NCBI GenBank assembly: GCA_002104895.1
Contig: MCFG01000057.1
Coordinates: 62,001 to 126,000, forward strand
Source of the DNA: Anaeromyces robustus
Taxonomy: Eukaryota; Neocallimastigomycota; Neocallimastigomycetes; Neocallimastigales; Neocallimastigaceae
Length of the DNA stretch: 64,000 bases
Direction of reading: 5' to 3'
Shown here one piece after another: positions 14,646-28,684 of this stretch (within the stretch, counting starts at the first letter, position 1; each line of letters opens with the position of its first letter). Below the pieces are notes generated by a model that saw nothing but the letters and a program-made list of their open reading frames with translations, was not told where the DNA came from and searched no databases. The position numbers were made by a program, and so were the translations under genes.

Positions 14646-17600
14646 GTAGATATAGTATTATTAAGTTAATTAAGTAAAATTAATATATATATATATAAAA
14701 TTAAGAAATTAAAATATCAATATATATGATTATATATATATGCATATATATGCATTATTATAAAAGAATGAATAAATGATTATTACTCATATTATAATCT
14801 TCTTCTTGAATTAAAGTATAATCTGACTTTAATCTATAATCTGTATTATCCAATGAATCAGAAGGAGATATAACAAACATATTTTTGCTATTATCTTCTA
14901 CTCCTCCTTTAAATGCTAAAATACCATTTCCATTAGTACTACTTACATAACGTTGTTGATTTTTATAATTATTTGAAAAATAATTTGGTACTATTTTTTT
15001 TTCAATTTTTTTAGGAGATATAACATTTTCAGTTGTTAAGCAATCTTTTGGACATGAAACTTTATAATCAATATGATTATTATTATGATGAGTATTAGAT
15101 TTTGATTCTTTTCTTAGTCCTGGTATTAAATTAGTGAACCAATTAGATCTGATATTTTTTGTACCTTTTATTTTTTTTTTTAATATATTAAATATAGTTA
15201 AGTTGGGAATTTATTTTTATATTATAAATATTATAATTATTATTAAAAATATATTATAAAAATAGAAGATAATATTAATATTATAAGTATTAAATATTAT
15301 ATATATATATAAATATTAGTAATAAAATAGAGAACAAATAATTAAAAATTTGAATAATTTTAAAGAACGATTATGCAAAAAATAATAAAATATTTTATAT
15401 AATAATTTAGTATTATAGTTTTATATACATATATTTAATTAAATATAGTATATCTATGTATTTAACTATCTATAATATTTCTAATATTATAAATATTTAA
15501 TAATTATTATAATTTATTTATTATTTTCTTATATTATTATTTATAATAATTTATATTAAAGTGTCTTTGAAAAGTATATTATATAGTTTTTTTTTTAAGA
15601 AAATAAAGTTAAAATATGTAACACTTTACTCATATTGTTATAATTTTTTTATGTATTTTATGAAAGTGTTTTATTGGTTTCTTTTTTATTTAAATAAAAA
15701 AGTACTTGTATTATTTTAAATGAATTATGTTGGTAATGTCATAAATTATTGATATTTTGGTTCTTTTTATAGTATTTTTATAATAATAATTATAAAAATA
15801 TATTCCTTTTTTTTATATTATTTATTATTATATTATATTATATTAATAATTATATGGATTATATTGATTTTATCTGCTTATTAATAACATTAATATTATA
15901 ATATTAATATGTTGTAAAATAGCTTATATTCTCTTTCTTTCTTTTAAACTTTTTTTTTTGAAATTGAAATTGAAATGAAATGTTTTTTTTTTTTTTTTTA
16001 AAATATATTTTTTTTTATAATTTTTTTTTTTTTTTTTAATATTTATTTTAAATTTAATATATTAAAATGTATATTTTTTTTTTAATTAAAATATTTTTAT
16101 TTTTATTTATTATTAATTATCAGTTTTTTTTTTTTTTTTTTATTTTTTAATTTTTAATTTTAATTTTAATTATTTAAATTATAATTAAAATAATACTTAT
16201 TAATATTAAAATATTAAAAATTTAATATAACAATTTGAAGAAACAAAAAAACAAAAACAAACATAAATTATTTATTATAAACTTTTAAATATTTAAAGTA
16301 TATATTATTTATATATAAAAAATATAAAAAATCAATATAAATTAAAATGTTCAAATTAGATAGTATATGAATTTTTATAAAAACATTTTAAGTTTTCTTT
16401 TCAAAAATATATATTTATCATTATATTCTTTTACTTTATATTTTTATTTCTTATTTCTGTATATCAATGAATTATTAAATCTTTTTTTTTATTATAATTC
16501 TTTTTTTATTGTTATTATAAACGATAGTTTTGAATTATTATAAACAATATTTTAAATATACTTTTCCTTTTTTTTTTTATTATTTCTCTATAATATAATA
16601 ATTTCATAATATTTATATATTGTTATATTTTTTTTTAATTTAATTATTATATAGTATGTACTTTGTAAAAAAAAATTAATTAATAAATAATAATAAATCT
16701 ACATAAATTAATTAAAACATTTTTTTAAATTTTTCAATGTTTTTTTTACATAGGTTATGGTATATATAATAATATAATAATTAACTTTTAATTATTACTA
16801 TTAATGGCTGTTTTTCTTTACAATTTTTTTCCCAAGTTTTATAATATATTAATTATGTTTTTTTTTTTTTTATTTATTATATAATTTGTTTGGCAGATTA
16901 TAATGTGACAATATTTTTTTATTTAATTATTTTATAAATCATTTGTGTAAATATAAATATTAAATATATTGTCATATTTTTATTTTATTTTTATTTTTAT
17001 TTTTAACATTTATTTATTGATTAAAAACTTTAATATTTAAAATATGTTTTTCCTTTATTAATTTTTATAATATCAATGTTTTTTTATGTAATTAAAAAAA
17101 ATTTTTTTTCCATTCATATTACTTTTGATTATTTAATTTTTTTTTTGTTGCATTTATAATTAAATATTCTATAATCAATATATAATGATATACTAGCATT
17201 TTTTTTTTTATTTAATATGAATATAAGATAAAATTTAAATACATTCTTTTATTTTTTAATTACTAAGTAAGAAATTAAATATAAATATTATTTATTATAA
17301 AAACTCTTTTTATCTTTATTATAATTTTGAGATTGTAAATTTTTAAAAATTTTTTTGATACATTTATTGGTCTAGATAGTAATAATGATTTGGATATATA
17401 ATCTAAAAATAATTATTACAAATTTTATTTGAATAAAATAAAATATAATAAAATCTATTTAATATATTTAAAAATATTAATATTTTGGAAAAGTATATTT
17501 GTGCATTTAATTAGTTTTATCTATGTTGTTCTATATATTGTATTTAAATAATACATTATTTAATATTTATGGTATTGTTCTATAAAATGATATAGCAAGT

Positions 17601-17941
17601 AAAATTAATCTAAAAATTTATAGTATACTTTTTATATAGATGTAATTTATTTAAAATATTTTCAATTTGTGTCTTTTGATATAATATATTTAATAATTAT
17701 CCATCCATACTATTTTCATTCCAATATATGTACATTTTTTTTATTTTATATATACATATATATTTTTTAAATTTGAATTTATTTCCAAGTATTTTTATAG
17801 TATATAATAATAAAAATAATTACTTTGCTTCTCTTTTTTTCTATCATTTTCATTTTTAAGTTTCGTTAAATCATTTTTATCAGGTATTAAAGATATTTTT
17901 GATTTTTTATAATAATCATTTGTTGTTGAAATACTAGCCAT
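10234..17941 (-). CDS. PAS-kinase-like serine/threonine protein kinase
   Basis: Thirteen exons sum to 3084 nt, exactly 1028 codons (1027 residues): 17824-17941, 14787-15164, 14051-14568, 13730-13840, 13142-13529, 12235-12947, 11642-11972, 11427-11432, 11178-11284, 10887-11056, 10636-10742, 10443-10507, 10234-10305. Residues 1 to about 700 are Ser/Asn/Lys-rich with no visible PAS domain. The C-terminal kinase domain has the glycine loop LLGDGAFGFV, VAIK (Lys about 746), HRDLKDEN (about 885), LIDFGSA (about 907), ASPE in place of APE, and YRGPEAEIWSLGV followed by FGENPF. The CDLFECID, YRGPE and ENPF motifs are those of PAS kinases (PASK; yeast Psk1/Psk2), which tune carbohydrate storage and translation. 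Assignment of the first exon, 2.66 kb upstream, rests on phase fit and absence of a nearer ATG. A SNF1/CaMK-type relative is the main alternative. Confidence 0.82.
11427..11432 (-). other. Six-nucleotide microexon of the kinase gene
   Basis: Read on the minus strand, TTTTAG, then six bases ATGCAC, then GTAAGT gives perfect splice signals on both sides of a 6-nt exon. With neighbouring exons it builds ECIDAHTKI, where the AH pair aligns with RH in the human PASK segment FIDRH. Skipping it stays in frame but deletes two conserved positions. Confidence 0.8.
15167..17823 (-). other. Probable 2.66-kb first intron of the kinase gene
   Basis: No coding signal is visible here; the whole stretch is A/T-rich. 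It is bounded by a donor GTAATT after the exon starting at ATG 17941 and an acceptor AAAAG before the second exon. The join restores a serine codon and keeps the frame. Almost all other introns in the window are 60-350 nt, so this one is exceptional. Confidence 0.6.
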
Positions 17942-19887
17942 ATAACGCTATTATTATTTTATTATTATTATTATTTTTAATATTATATTGTATGTATATA
18001 TATATATTCTTTTTATTTTTTCTTCTACTATATACAACTTTTAATGTTTGAAATGTAAAAGTAATTTAATATCAAAAAGTGTAATACATATATTTTACAA
18101 AATATATTAAAGAATAGATGTCTTAGTAAACTTTATTACATCTTAATTATATATTCAATTAAAATTTACCTTTTATTTTATTTATTAACTATTCTAAGAT
18201 ATGATATAAAAGAGAACTTTTTGCTATTAATTAAAATCAAATATATAAAACAATAATTATAATAATAGTAATAATAATAATAATAATTTTGATATAACCA
18301 AATAAAATTATGAAAGAATGAAAGAAGATGATTATATAATTATTTTGAGTAATAAGAAGAAAATATTAGAAAAAATAAAAAATAATTATGAAACTTTAAT
18401 TATAATAGTAAATATATCAATTAAGAATAAAAATATTATATTATTATATATTTTATATAATTTTAAGGTGAAATGCTAAATAATCATGATTAATAAAAAA
18501 TAATATAAAATACAATTAATTAATAAACATTATTAAAAATAAAATTGTAGTAAATTTTAAATAATATATAAAAAAACTTTGGTTATAGTTTTTATAATTG
18601 TCAAAAATTTTTAATTTTAATTTTATTTTTTTTTTTTAAAGATTTTTTTTTTTTTTACTATTTTGTGAAGTTTAATCTCAGTTTAACAAAAAAGAAAATT
18701 GACAGACAGAATGAAGAATATAATAATTTTTTATTTAATATAGATAAATTCAGATTTTAAAGATAAGAAAATATTAGAAAATTTAAGAAATAATAATAAT
18801 AAAAGTAAATCTATTTAATGAATAGATTATCAATAAAGAATTAAAACAATGATCTTTTTTTTTTTTTTAATATAACAGATAAAATATATTGTTATTATTA
18901 TTTCTATAGTTTTAACTTATATAATGTTTATTAAGAGAGTTTTAAATTTATTTTAATTCCATATATAAATATTAAATATTACAATTATTTCAAATGGCAT
19001 TTTATTAAATAACAATGTTAATATGATTTTTCTCATAGTTTTTTTTTATTTATTTTATTTTATTTAATTTTATTTATTTTATTTTTTTTAGTTTATTTTA
19101 GTTTATTTTATTCTATTTATTTTATCGAAATATTATTATTTAATGGTCATGGTAATAATAAAAAAAGAACCTTTATAATGATATAAATAATAATTAATAA
19201 TAATCAAATTATAATTATATAAATAAAAATAATAATTATAATATTGAAATATTATCATAAAGTATTTTTATTGAAATGATTATAATTACTTTTATTATTA
19301 GTAGTAAGTATTATTTTATTATAAGAAATAAACTATTCTTTGTTACACCTTTTTATTAAATTAAAAAAACTTTAAAAGTAAAATTTTTATATCATAATAC
19401 AATATATCATATATCAATATATTGAAAAAATGATTATAATATATGATACTTATATAAAAAATAAATAAAATCAAAATAAATTTAAAAAATATTGACAAAT
19501 TTAAAAATTTACATGACAAATGTATGATTTCCATAAATCAATGTATTTTAATTATTTTTAATGATAAATCTTTTTAATTAGAAAAAAAAAAAAATTTAAA
19601 AAAATTAATAAATAAAAAAATTTTTATATATTATATTTTATTATAATAATTATTTTTTTTTCCAATCAAATTTAGGAGTTTTTTGAGATTATATTTTTAA
19701 TTCATATATATATATATTTTTTTTTTAAACATTTAATTTGAAATTTGAGTATTTTTTTATTTTTTTGAAAGCTTTATTAAAAATTATATATATTAATTAA
19801 AATAATATATATAAATAATATTTATTGTAAAGAAATATTCATATTAAAATATCAATTTCATTTAAATATAAATAATATCCAATAAAA
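17942..19887. other. Divergent promoter region, kinase and RPC11
   Basis: About 1.9 kb of A/T-rich sequence lies between the kinase start (minus) and the RPC11 start (plus). No open frame of note, no RNA gene and no clear regulatory motif could be distinguished from the background. Confidence 0.7.
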
Positions 19888-21347
19888 ATGTCATGGTTTT
19901 GCCCTTCTTGTGGTAATATGTTATTATTACAAATAAATGTTCAAGGAATACAAGAATTCTATTGTCAAACTTGTCCATATGTCTTCCCAGTAGTACGACC
20001 TGTAAATATTTCAAATCATAATATTCATAATAATAAAAATAATTAAAATTTGTAATAAAAATATTTTCAAAAGGAATAAATTGAAAAAAAATTTTTTCTT
20101 ACTAGGTGGTTTTATTGTAAAATTTAAAAATTTAAATCAAAATGGATGTCAACACTTTATAGTAAAATGTGTAATAATGAAGAATAATATTACAATTATT
20201 AAAAGAAATATTTTTTATGAAAATTATGATTCAGATACTTATTATTATTATTATTCAGAAAATAATTTTAATAAAAATAATAGAACCAAATGATAAGCTT
20301 TATATTTATATAAAATATTTTTTATATTTAAATTATAATATTTTATATTTTAATTATTAAATATTAATATAAAATTTTATTATATAAAGAAAGAAAAGAA
20401 GAAGAAAGAAAAAAAGAAAACAATTAAGTAAAAAGAAAACATAAAATCAAGATTTCATTTAATTGAATTGAATTTGAGAATTTAAAACTTATAAATAAAT
20501 AAATAAATAAAAAAAGAAATTTCAAATGAAATTCCAATTTTAAAATTCTTAATTTTATAAATATAATAAAAGATTAATGTCAATATTAATATACATAATT
20601 CAATTGATTTCAGTAATTATAATTATAAAAAATTGATATAAGAAATATAAGTACCTTTATAAATAGTTAATAAATAGTTAATAATATTTATTAATGTCAA
20701 TATTGATATATCTAATTCAATTGATTTCAATATTTATAATTATTAAAAATTGTTAAAAGAAAAAATATAAATAATTTTTATAAATAGTTAATAATAAATT
20801 ATTATTTATTTTTTTTTATTAATAAAAAATAATAGCAAACACAAGTAACTCAATTTAAAAGAAAGGAAGTTGATGATGTATTGGGTGGTGCTAAAGCTTG
20901 GGAGAACGTTGATAGTACAGAAGGTAACCTTTTTTATATATATTAATTTTTAAAGATATATATATATTATCATAATAATAAATAACAATTATTAAAATTT
21001 TTTTTAATATATATATATATTTTTTCTTATTTTTTTCTTTTTAGCTACTTGTCCAAAATGTGAAAATGGTAAAGCCTTCTTTATGCAAATTCAAACTCGT
21101 TCTGCTGATGAACCTATGACTATTTTCTATAAGGTATAAAAAAAAAAAAAAAAAAGAATAATTATAGATATAAATTTAATATATATTTATATATAAATTA
21201 TTAAATAATTACTAATAAATATAAATATATGTAATAATTATTATTTATTATTATTATATATTATGTATATATATATATATATTTATATATTTAAATAATC
21301 ATAAAATATAGTGTACAGAATGTGGATTCCAATGGAGAGAACAATAG
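19888..21347 (+). CDS. RPC11: RNA polymerase III subunit Rpc11
   Basis: Four exons (19888-20001, 20836-20923, 21045-21133, 21312-21347) give 108 residues, the same length as human POLR3K. Rpc11 (C11) provides the intrinsic RNA-cleavage, termination and reinitiation activity of Pol III in the nucleus. The N-terminal zinc ribbon is CPSCG followed by CQTCP. The linker carries KEVDDVLGGAKAWENVDS, nearly invariant in the family. The C-terminal TFIIS-like ribbon has CPKC, then QTRSADEPMTIFYKC with the catalytic acidic pair DE, then CTECGFQWRE. Intron 1 is 834 nt, long for this window, and holds a stray 70-codon open frame and a tandem duplication. The TFIIS-like QTRSADEP motif also occurs in Rpb9 and Rpa12, but the length and the VDDVLGGAKAWENVDS segment fix it as Rpc11. 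Confidence 0.96.
20081..20293 (+). other. Orphan 70-codon open frame inside RPC11 intron 1
   Basis: The frame contains GGFIVKFKNLNQNGCQHF and KCVIMKNNITIIKRNIFY, which looks less repetitive than intron sequence around it and includes mixed residue types. It is not in phase with either flanking RPC11 exon. No family is recognised. It may be a gene relic inserted into the intron or chance. Confidence 0.25.
20573..20793. repeat. Imperfect tandem duplication, about 117-bp period
   Basis: Copies at about 20573-20672 and 20690-20793 both run from ATTAATGTCAATATT through AATTCAATTGATTTCA to TTTATAAATAGTTAATA with scattered differences. The duplication sits in RPC11 intron 1 just before exon 2 and helps explain the intron's length. 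Confidence 0.75.
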
Positions 21348-22225
21348 AGGGATAATTATAGAATCAAAATCAAAATCAAAAACAAAATCAAAACCAAAAC
21401 TAAAAACAAACAAATTATTATTCATAGAAATATTTTTTTCTACAATAAATATCTCTATCTATATACCTTTATTCACTTTTTTATTTAATTTAAAAATAAT
21501 ATATATTACTTTTATTTTATATTTATATATATATATAAATTATTCTTTTTTTTAAAGCTAATTATTAGATATTTTTATAATAAATTAAAATCAAATAATA
21601 AAAAGTTTAATATAAATAAAAAACAATACAATAGAATAAAAAATAAAATTAACATCTACAAATAATAATTTTATAATTAAAAACAAATATCAATAAATAT
21701 TTATAAAAAAATTTTTTTCATATTCTTTATATATGTTATGTTTAATATTTAATGTGATATATATATATATAATAAATATATATCATTTTATAATTTTATA
21801 AGATATATGAATTTTTTTTTTATTTTATTTATTTATTTATTTTTGATCGATCTTTGACACGTTAATTTATATATAAATATATAATATATATATATATATT
21901 TTTTTTTTAAAATTTTATATTTGAATTTTATATAAAAAAATATTTTTATATTAATATTAATATTGGTGTTATGGAAGAAAAAAAAATAATAATAAAAAAG
22001 AGATATATAAAAATGTGAATTATTTATATTGATATTATTAAGATTGAAATTTTTTTTTTTTTTAATGTATTTATATAAATATAAAAAAAAAAGAAAAGTT
22101 AAATATAAATATAAATATATATAAATATATATATATAATTATTTAATTATTACTATTTATAAATTGAAAAATATTATTATTACATAATTTTATTTTTATT
22201 AACAAATATCTTTGTTAATATAATC

Positions 22226-22267
<42 letters not shown>

Positions 22268-22409
22268 TTTATTTTATTTTATTTCTTATATTTATAAAAC
22301 AAAAATTTTTTAAAATTAATTATCATTATTCGTCATTATTAATATTTATATTACTACTATAAAAAAGGAAAGATTTATGAATGTTAATATATTATATGAA
22401 GAGATTTAT
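21348..22409. other. Convergent spacer, RPC11 and TBL1-like gene
   Basis: This holds both 3' untranslated regions. It contains A/T tracts including a poly-T run of about 37 at 22229-22265. The open frame overlapping RPC11's end (21322-21555) is an out-of-frame shadow and untranslated tail. Confidence 0.7.
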
Positions 22410-22474
22410 TTAATTTAATTGCTTATTGTCTAAATTTAAATTTACTACAACAACCTATTAAAAAAGTTTAATAA

Positions 22475-22517
<43 letters not shown>

Positions 22518-24280
22518 AAAATGATAAATAATTGTTATATTAATATATATATATATAAGTGAAATTTATGATGATAATAATAATAATAATTTGGATTATA
22601 AAAATAATTAATATTATTGTTTATATCAACTTACCACATTATTTGCAAAACATACTGCAACTTTATCACCCTTTTTATTCCATGATACTTCAAAAATACC
22701 ACCTTCACCTATATATGTTTTAATTAATGCTCCAGTCTATATTAAATTTTATGAAGAAAAAAATATATATATATATTATAATAATAGATAATAATAGAAT
22801 AATAATAATTTATTAATATATTTTATTTTTTATTCAAATATATTATATTTTTTTAAAATAAATATATTATTTATTTATTTTATTTTACTTTATTTTATTT
22901 ATTTTATTTTTATTTTATTTATAATCATTACCTCGACAGACCAAATATTTAAATGTTGATCAAATGAACCACTAGCAAGGTATAATCCATTTGGACTAAA
23001 TGAAAGGGAATATACAGCTTCATTATGATTTTGAAGAACATGTAAACAAGTATTATTTTGAACGTCCCATAATCTTATAGTAGAATCAAATGATGCTCTA
23101 TAATTATTTATTTATTTATTTATATTAACAATGATCATAATGATAATAAAAGAAATTTTAATTCATTTATTTTTAATTAAAAATATTATATATATATATT
23201 AATAATTGATTTAATACTAAAAAAAATTATATATAAATATATATATATTAATTTATAGATAGATATTTACGTTGCTAAAATTTTTGTTTTTTTAGTATTA
23301 GTACACCATTTTATGGTATATATTTCTTTTTCATGTTCTTTAAATGTACAAATAGGTAGATTTTGATCTATACTCCATACACGTGCTGTTCTATCATCTG
23401 AACATGAAGCTAATAATGAACTTTCTGGATCCCATTTTATAATATTAACTTCATCCTTTTATGAAAACAAAATTACATTTATTTAAAAAAATTCAATTAA
23501 TATTTATATGATCATTATTTTTTTTTTTATATTTTATAATTATATACATATATATAATATATATATTTAAAAAAAAAAAAATAATTTATTAATAATTATT
23601 TACTTCATGACCAGTGAATTGTTTTAATGGTTCTGGTGAGCCTAATTGGCATACATATATTTGTTTATCAGTTGAACATGTTGCAAATGTTATATCATCT
23701 TTCCAATCTACATCTAATATTGGTCCTATTTATCATAAATATAATCAAGGATATAATTTTTTATAATATATTATATATACATTTATTATAAAATTAATAT
23801 ATTATCTATGTTTTTATTTATAATATCTTATTTATTTATTTATTTATTAATATTTTTATTTTATTATATATATAAATATTTATATATATATATTAAATAT
23901 ACCTAAATGGAAACTATATTGTTGACGAGCTTCTCCTGAATCACTATCCCATATTACAGCTGTTTTATCTACACTTCCTGTTAGGAATAAATCTCCTTTA
24001 TGATTCCATTTTAATGAGAATATAGGTCCTTCATGTCTTTTCATTGTATATATTAATTGTCCATTTTTATTCCATAATCTTGCTTGACCATCATAGGCAC
24101 CTGTAGCTAATAATGTTCCTGATGGCTTTATTATTATTATTATTATTATTTTATAATATAATATTTTTTTCCATTAATATTTTAATATTATGTATTATAT
24201 ATAAATGACATAACCAAAAATAATTAAATGTATATATATATTAATTATAAATTAATAATTATATATAACTATATACTTAG

Positions 24281-24313
<33 letters not shown>

Positions 24314-24968
24314 TATAAAGTATATAAAACAAAGTTAGATATACTTACATTCCATTCTATAGTTGTTACATCTCTACTATTTTTATCATTTCCTGCTTTA
24401 TGTTGAAGTATTATAGCTGGTTTTATTGGATCACTTGGTGAATCTGGTATTGTCCATATACGTGCAGTACTATCTCCGGAACTATTTTTAAATGTTTTTT
24501 TTTTTTTTTTTTTATTTTTTTATTTTTTTTATTTTATTTTTTATTTTTTTCAGATTTTTTCAGATTTTATTTGAAAATAATAATAAATAATAATGATAAA
24601 TAAATAAATAAATAAATAAATAATAATAGTATAATATAAATATATATATTTATAATTAATAAATTATAATTAATATATTAATTAAATATTTTTTTTATTA
24701 AAATTAATATTAATATTAATATTTATAAAATCTTATCATCTTATTATTATTTACCCAGTAGCTAATAAAGGTTCAACAGGATTCCATGAACATACAAATA
24801 CTTCAGCTTCATGACCAATTAAATTAAGAACATCTTTTTGTGATATTAAATTAGATTCTGATTCATTATTACTATTTTCAATATCAACTTCAATATCCTC
24901 TGATTCATTTAATGATTCTTTTTATCATTTTTATTTATTTTTCATTATTAAAAAATATTTTTATAATA

Positions 24969-25065
<97 letters not shown>

Positions 25066-25788
25066 GAATAATATAATTATATATTCATTAATAATTTATG
25101 TTTTTATATTATTTATACATATTTACAATTTTATATATTTCACATAAAATATATATATGATTAGATTCAATACCTTTTATACTATCTTCATTTTCTCTTT
25201 TAATTCTTTTATCTGATTTTTTATCTTTCTTAAGTTCATCTTTTTTTTCTTTTCTACTTCTTTTATTACTTGTTATTTTACCATTAACGACTGTATTATT
25301 AGAATAATCTGAATCGTTATTATCATTATATTCTTCACCATCATCATTATCTTCTATTTTACAATGATGAGTTGATAATAGTGAAAATGGTGCTATACAA
25401 TGTTTTTCTGTTCCATCCTTTTTATTGTTATAATATAATAATAATATATTTTTTTTATTTTTTTATTCATGTTTTTGAAAAAAAAAAAAAAAATATATAT
25501 ATATATAATTAATTTGGATTCTATAACATTTATTTATTTAATATTTATATTATTATTTTTTTTTTTTTTAATAAAAAAATTATTATTTAAATTTACTTCA
25601 TTAGCGTGATATTCCACTTCAGTATATAATAAACCTTTTTGTAAATAATGTATTAAAGCACCAGGCTTAACATTTTCAGTTTTTATATTATTATTTTGTA
25701 AAATATGAGTTTCATGTTGAAACATATAACTTGTATGTGCAAAACCTAGAATTTTAAGAATGATATAATTCATTTTTATATTTATATT

Positions 25789-25857
<69 letters not shown>

Positions 25858-26075
25858 ATAATAGTAATAATAATATTATTATTAATAATAAATAATACAA
25901 TTAATTATGAGAATGTTAATAATGATAATGAGAATAATTATATAATTATTTTATATGTTTTTTAGAGTAATTTTTATTTATAATGTTATATATAGTAGCA
26001 AATGTTACCTGATTCTATTAAATATCTATATATAAGATAATTAATTTCATCTGAAGTTATGGTACAATTCGTCAT
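22410..26075 (-). CDS. TBL1: TBL1/Sif2-type LisH-WD40 co-repressor subunit
   Basis: Eleven exons (26009-26075, 25597-25745, 25174-25417, 24755-24917, 24349-24481, 23903-24125, 23604-23725, 23271-23455, 22932-23097, 22635-22736, 22410-22454) give 532 residues, comparable with human TBL1XR1 (514). The N-terminus [20 protein letters not shown] is the LisH motif, which tetramerises TBL1 and binds co-repressor. The next segment ([20 protein letters not shown]) is the F-box-like region. A charged Lys/Asp/Glu linker of about 90 residues leads to the C-terminal WD40 propeller, with repeats ending in TARIW, ARLW, AVIWD, TARVW and IRLWDV. In animals TBL1 works in NCoR/SMRT-HDAC3 and in yeast Sif2 works in the Set3 histone deacetylase complex. 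A similar nuclear role is inferred. Exon 2, encoding GFAHTSYMF, fuses in phase to the first exon. Confidence 0.94.
24969..25063. repeat. (AAT)n microsatellite in TBL1 intron
   Basis: About 30 AAT units lie in the intron between the third and fourth exons of the minus-strand WD40 gene. A smaller AGT array occurs at about 25828-25856 in the first intron. Confidence 0.9.
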
Positions 26076-27021
26076 TTTTTTTTTTTCTTTTATTTTTTTT
26101 TTTTTTATTGATTCTATTTTTATTTAAATATGATATATGATGTACTTGTAAAAGATCAAATAAATATAATTAAAAACTTTTTGAATGGTTAAATATATGT
26201 AATGAATATTAAAAAAAAATTTTTATAGTTTGAAGTAATATAATAATGTATAAAATTAAAAAAAAAAAAAAGGTTAATAATAATATTTTTATTATATATA
26301 ATAAAGTATAAAAAAGTTAATAAATATAAAAAGCAATATTTAAACATTTATGATAATTATATATAATTTTATTCTTGTTTGCTATAAAAATACTTTTTAT
26401 AAAAATTTATATTTTTATTTGTATTTTAATCATCATCATTCATCATAATTATTATCATCATTATTATTTTTTGAATTCAAACTTATAAAAGATAAATAAT
26501 GTACTTTGAATTTATAATAAAAAAATAATAATTAATTTTCGTGTTAGATATAACATAGTTCCATTCTTTTTTTTTTTTCTTTTAATTATTTAATTTAAAA
26601 TTTTAATTTATATCCTTTATTTTTTTTTTTATTTTTCTATATAAATTAATTGAAGCACGTTTTTCTTTTCTTTATTCTTTTAATTATATTATATTTCTTT
26701 ACATATATTATATTGAAAATATTTTTGTATTTTAATTAATAATTTTTGACGTTTCAATTATTCATCTTACTTGTAGATATATTAATTGTAAATTGTAATA
26801 TTTTTTATATTATTTTATCCTTTTTTTTTTTTTTTTCTTTTTTTTTATTACTATTGTGTTCTCAATTCTGTTTTTCTTCTTTAATTATATATATATATTT
26901 TTAATTTTAATATATTAATTCATTCATTTATCTTTATCATATTATTAATATCCTGTTAATTCTATTTGATTACAGTAAAATTGAAGGATTATTGATATAT
27001 TTAAAATTTTGTGTTAATTAA

Positions 27022-27054
<33 letters not shown>

Positions 27055-28651
27055 TATAATAATTTCATTGATTTTTAATTATTATTTTTTAAAAGTTTTT
27101 CCTTTTCTATTACATTATTGATTTAATTGGTTTGTAAATGAAAAATAATTTTTATGTTATAGAAAAAATAACAAACAATTCTTATTTTAATAAATATAGA
27201 TTGTAAATTTCATAAAAATGTATATAAAATATAAATTCTCTTATTTATTGATTTTTCATTTTCATTTTCTTTTCTTTTCTTTTCCTTTCTTTTTATTTTA
27301 TTATTTTTTTTTTTTTTTCGTTTTGTTTTGTTTTGAATATGTATAAGAAAATATATAAATATTATATAAATATATATAAAGAGTTTTGAAAGTATAATTT
27401 TATTTCATATATATAAATATTTTTTTTTTCTCTTGAGTAATATATTAATAAATTGAATTAAATTAAATGGTAATTATTTAGATATTTACTTAGTTTATTA
27501 AAAATTTCTTTTCTTTGCTATTTATTTTACTGATTTTATACGACAAAAATTTGAATAAGCATATTATCCCATAAAGTAAAGGTATGAAATTATAAAATAC
27601 TTTTAAAGTATTTTATATAAATAATTTACTTTATCAACTATTCCTTTTTTAAAAGTATTAAAAAAAATTATAATTAATATTATTATTTTTTTTAAAAAAA
27701 AATTGATACGCTCTTAATAGATATAAAAAAAATTATTTTTTATTAAATTCCAACATTATTATTAGTTAGATTTTTTTTATGTATAATGATTATAATAATA
27801 ATTATTTTAATATATCCAATATATTTCATTATACTATAATATATGTATTATTTATATAATAAATAAATAAATAAAAAATTATTATGAAAATATATTATTT
27901 TTTGAGTTATTATTATTATTTATAAATTATTAATTATTAATATTAATTATTATTTATTATAATTATTTATTAATATTATTATTATTATTATTATTATTAT
28001 TTATTTATAAATTATTAATATTAATATTTTTTTTTTACTAATCATTTAACAAAAAAAAAAAACAAAAACAAAAATAAAAAAACAAAAAACAAGTTTTTTT
28101 CAAGTAAAGCAAAATGATATGAAAATAAACACAATAAGTAATCATATTATAATTATAATAATATAATAATAAAATTATTATATATTTATTTCTTTAATAT
28201 TTTTTTTTTATTATTAATTTATTTTATTTTTATTTTTTATTTTTATTTTTTATTTGTTATTTGTTATTATTTTACAAGTAATAATTATTTATTAACTTTT
28301 TTTTTTTATTAATTTTAATTATATACTAAAATGAAAAATATTAAAATCAATTTTTTATTATACTTAATTATATAATAAAAAAATAAAACAAAAATTAAAT
28401 AAAAGATTTACTGATATTGTATCTAATATTTGTTGAATGAATTTTGTTTAATAATAATTTTATATAATATTTATAAATGAATTTATTATTCTTATCTTAT
28501 ATATATATATATATATAATATGATATTTATTTTTATTGCTATTATTTTGTTATCATTGATATTATTGCTATTATTATTAATTGATTGATTTTATTTTTAT
28601 TTATAATTTATATTAAACTTTTTTTTTTTTTATTAATTTTTTTATCCATTC

Positions 28652-28684
<33 letters not shown>

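Noticed and set aside
21322-21555. Plus-strand frame overlapping the end of RPC11
   Set aside because: It starts inside the last RPC11 exon in another frame and continues through the untranslated region.
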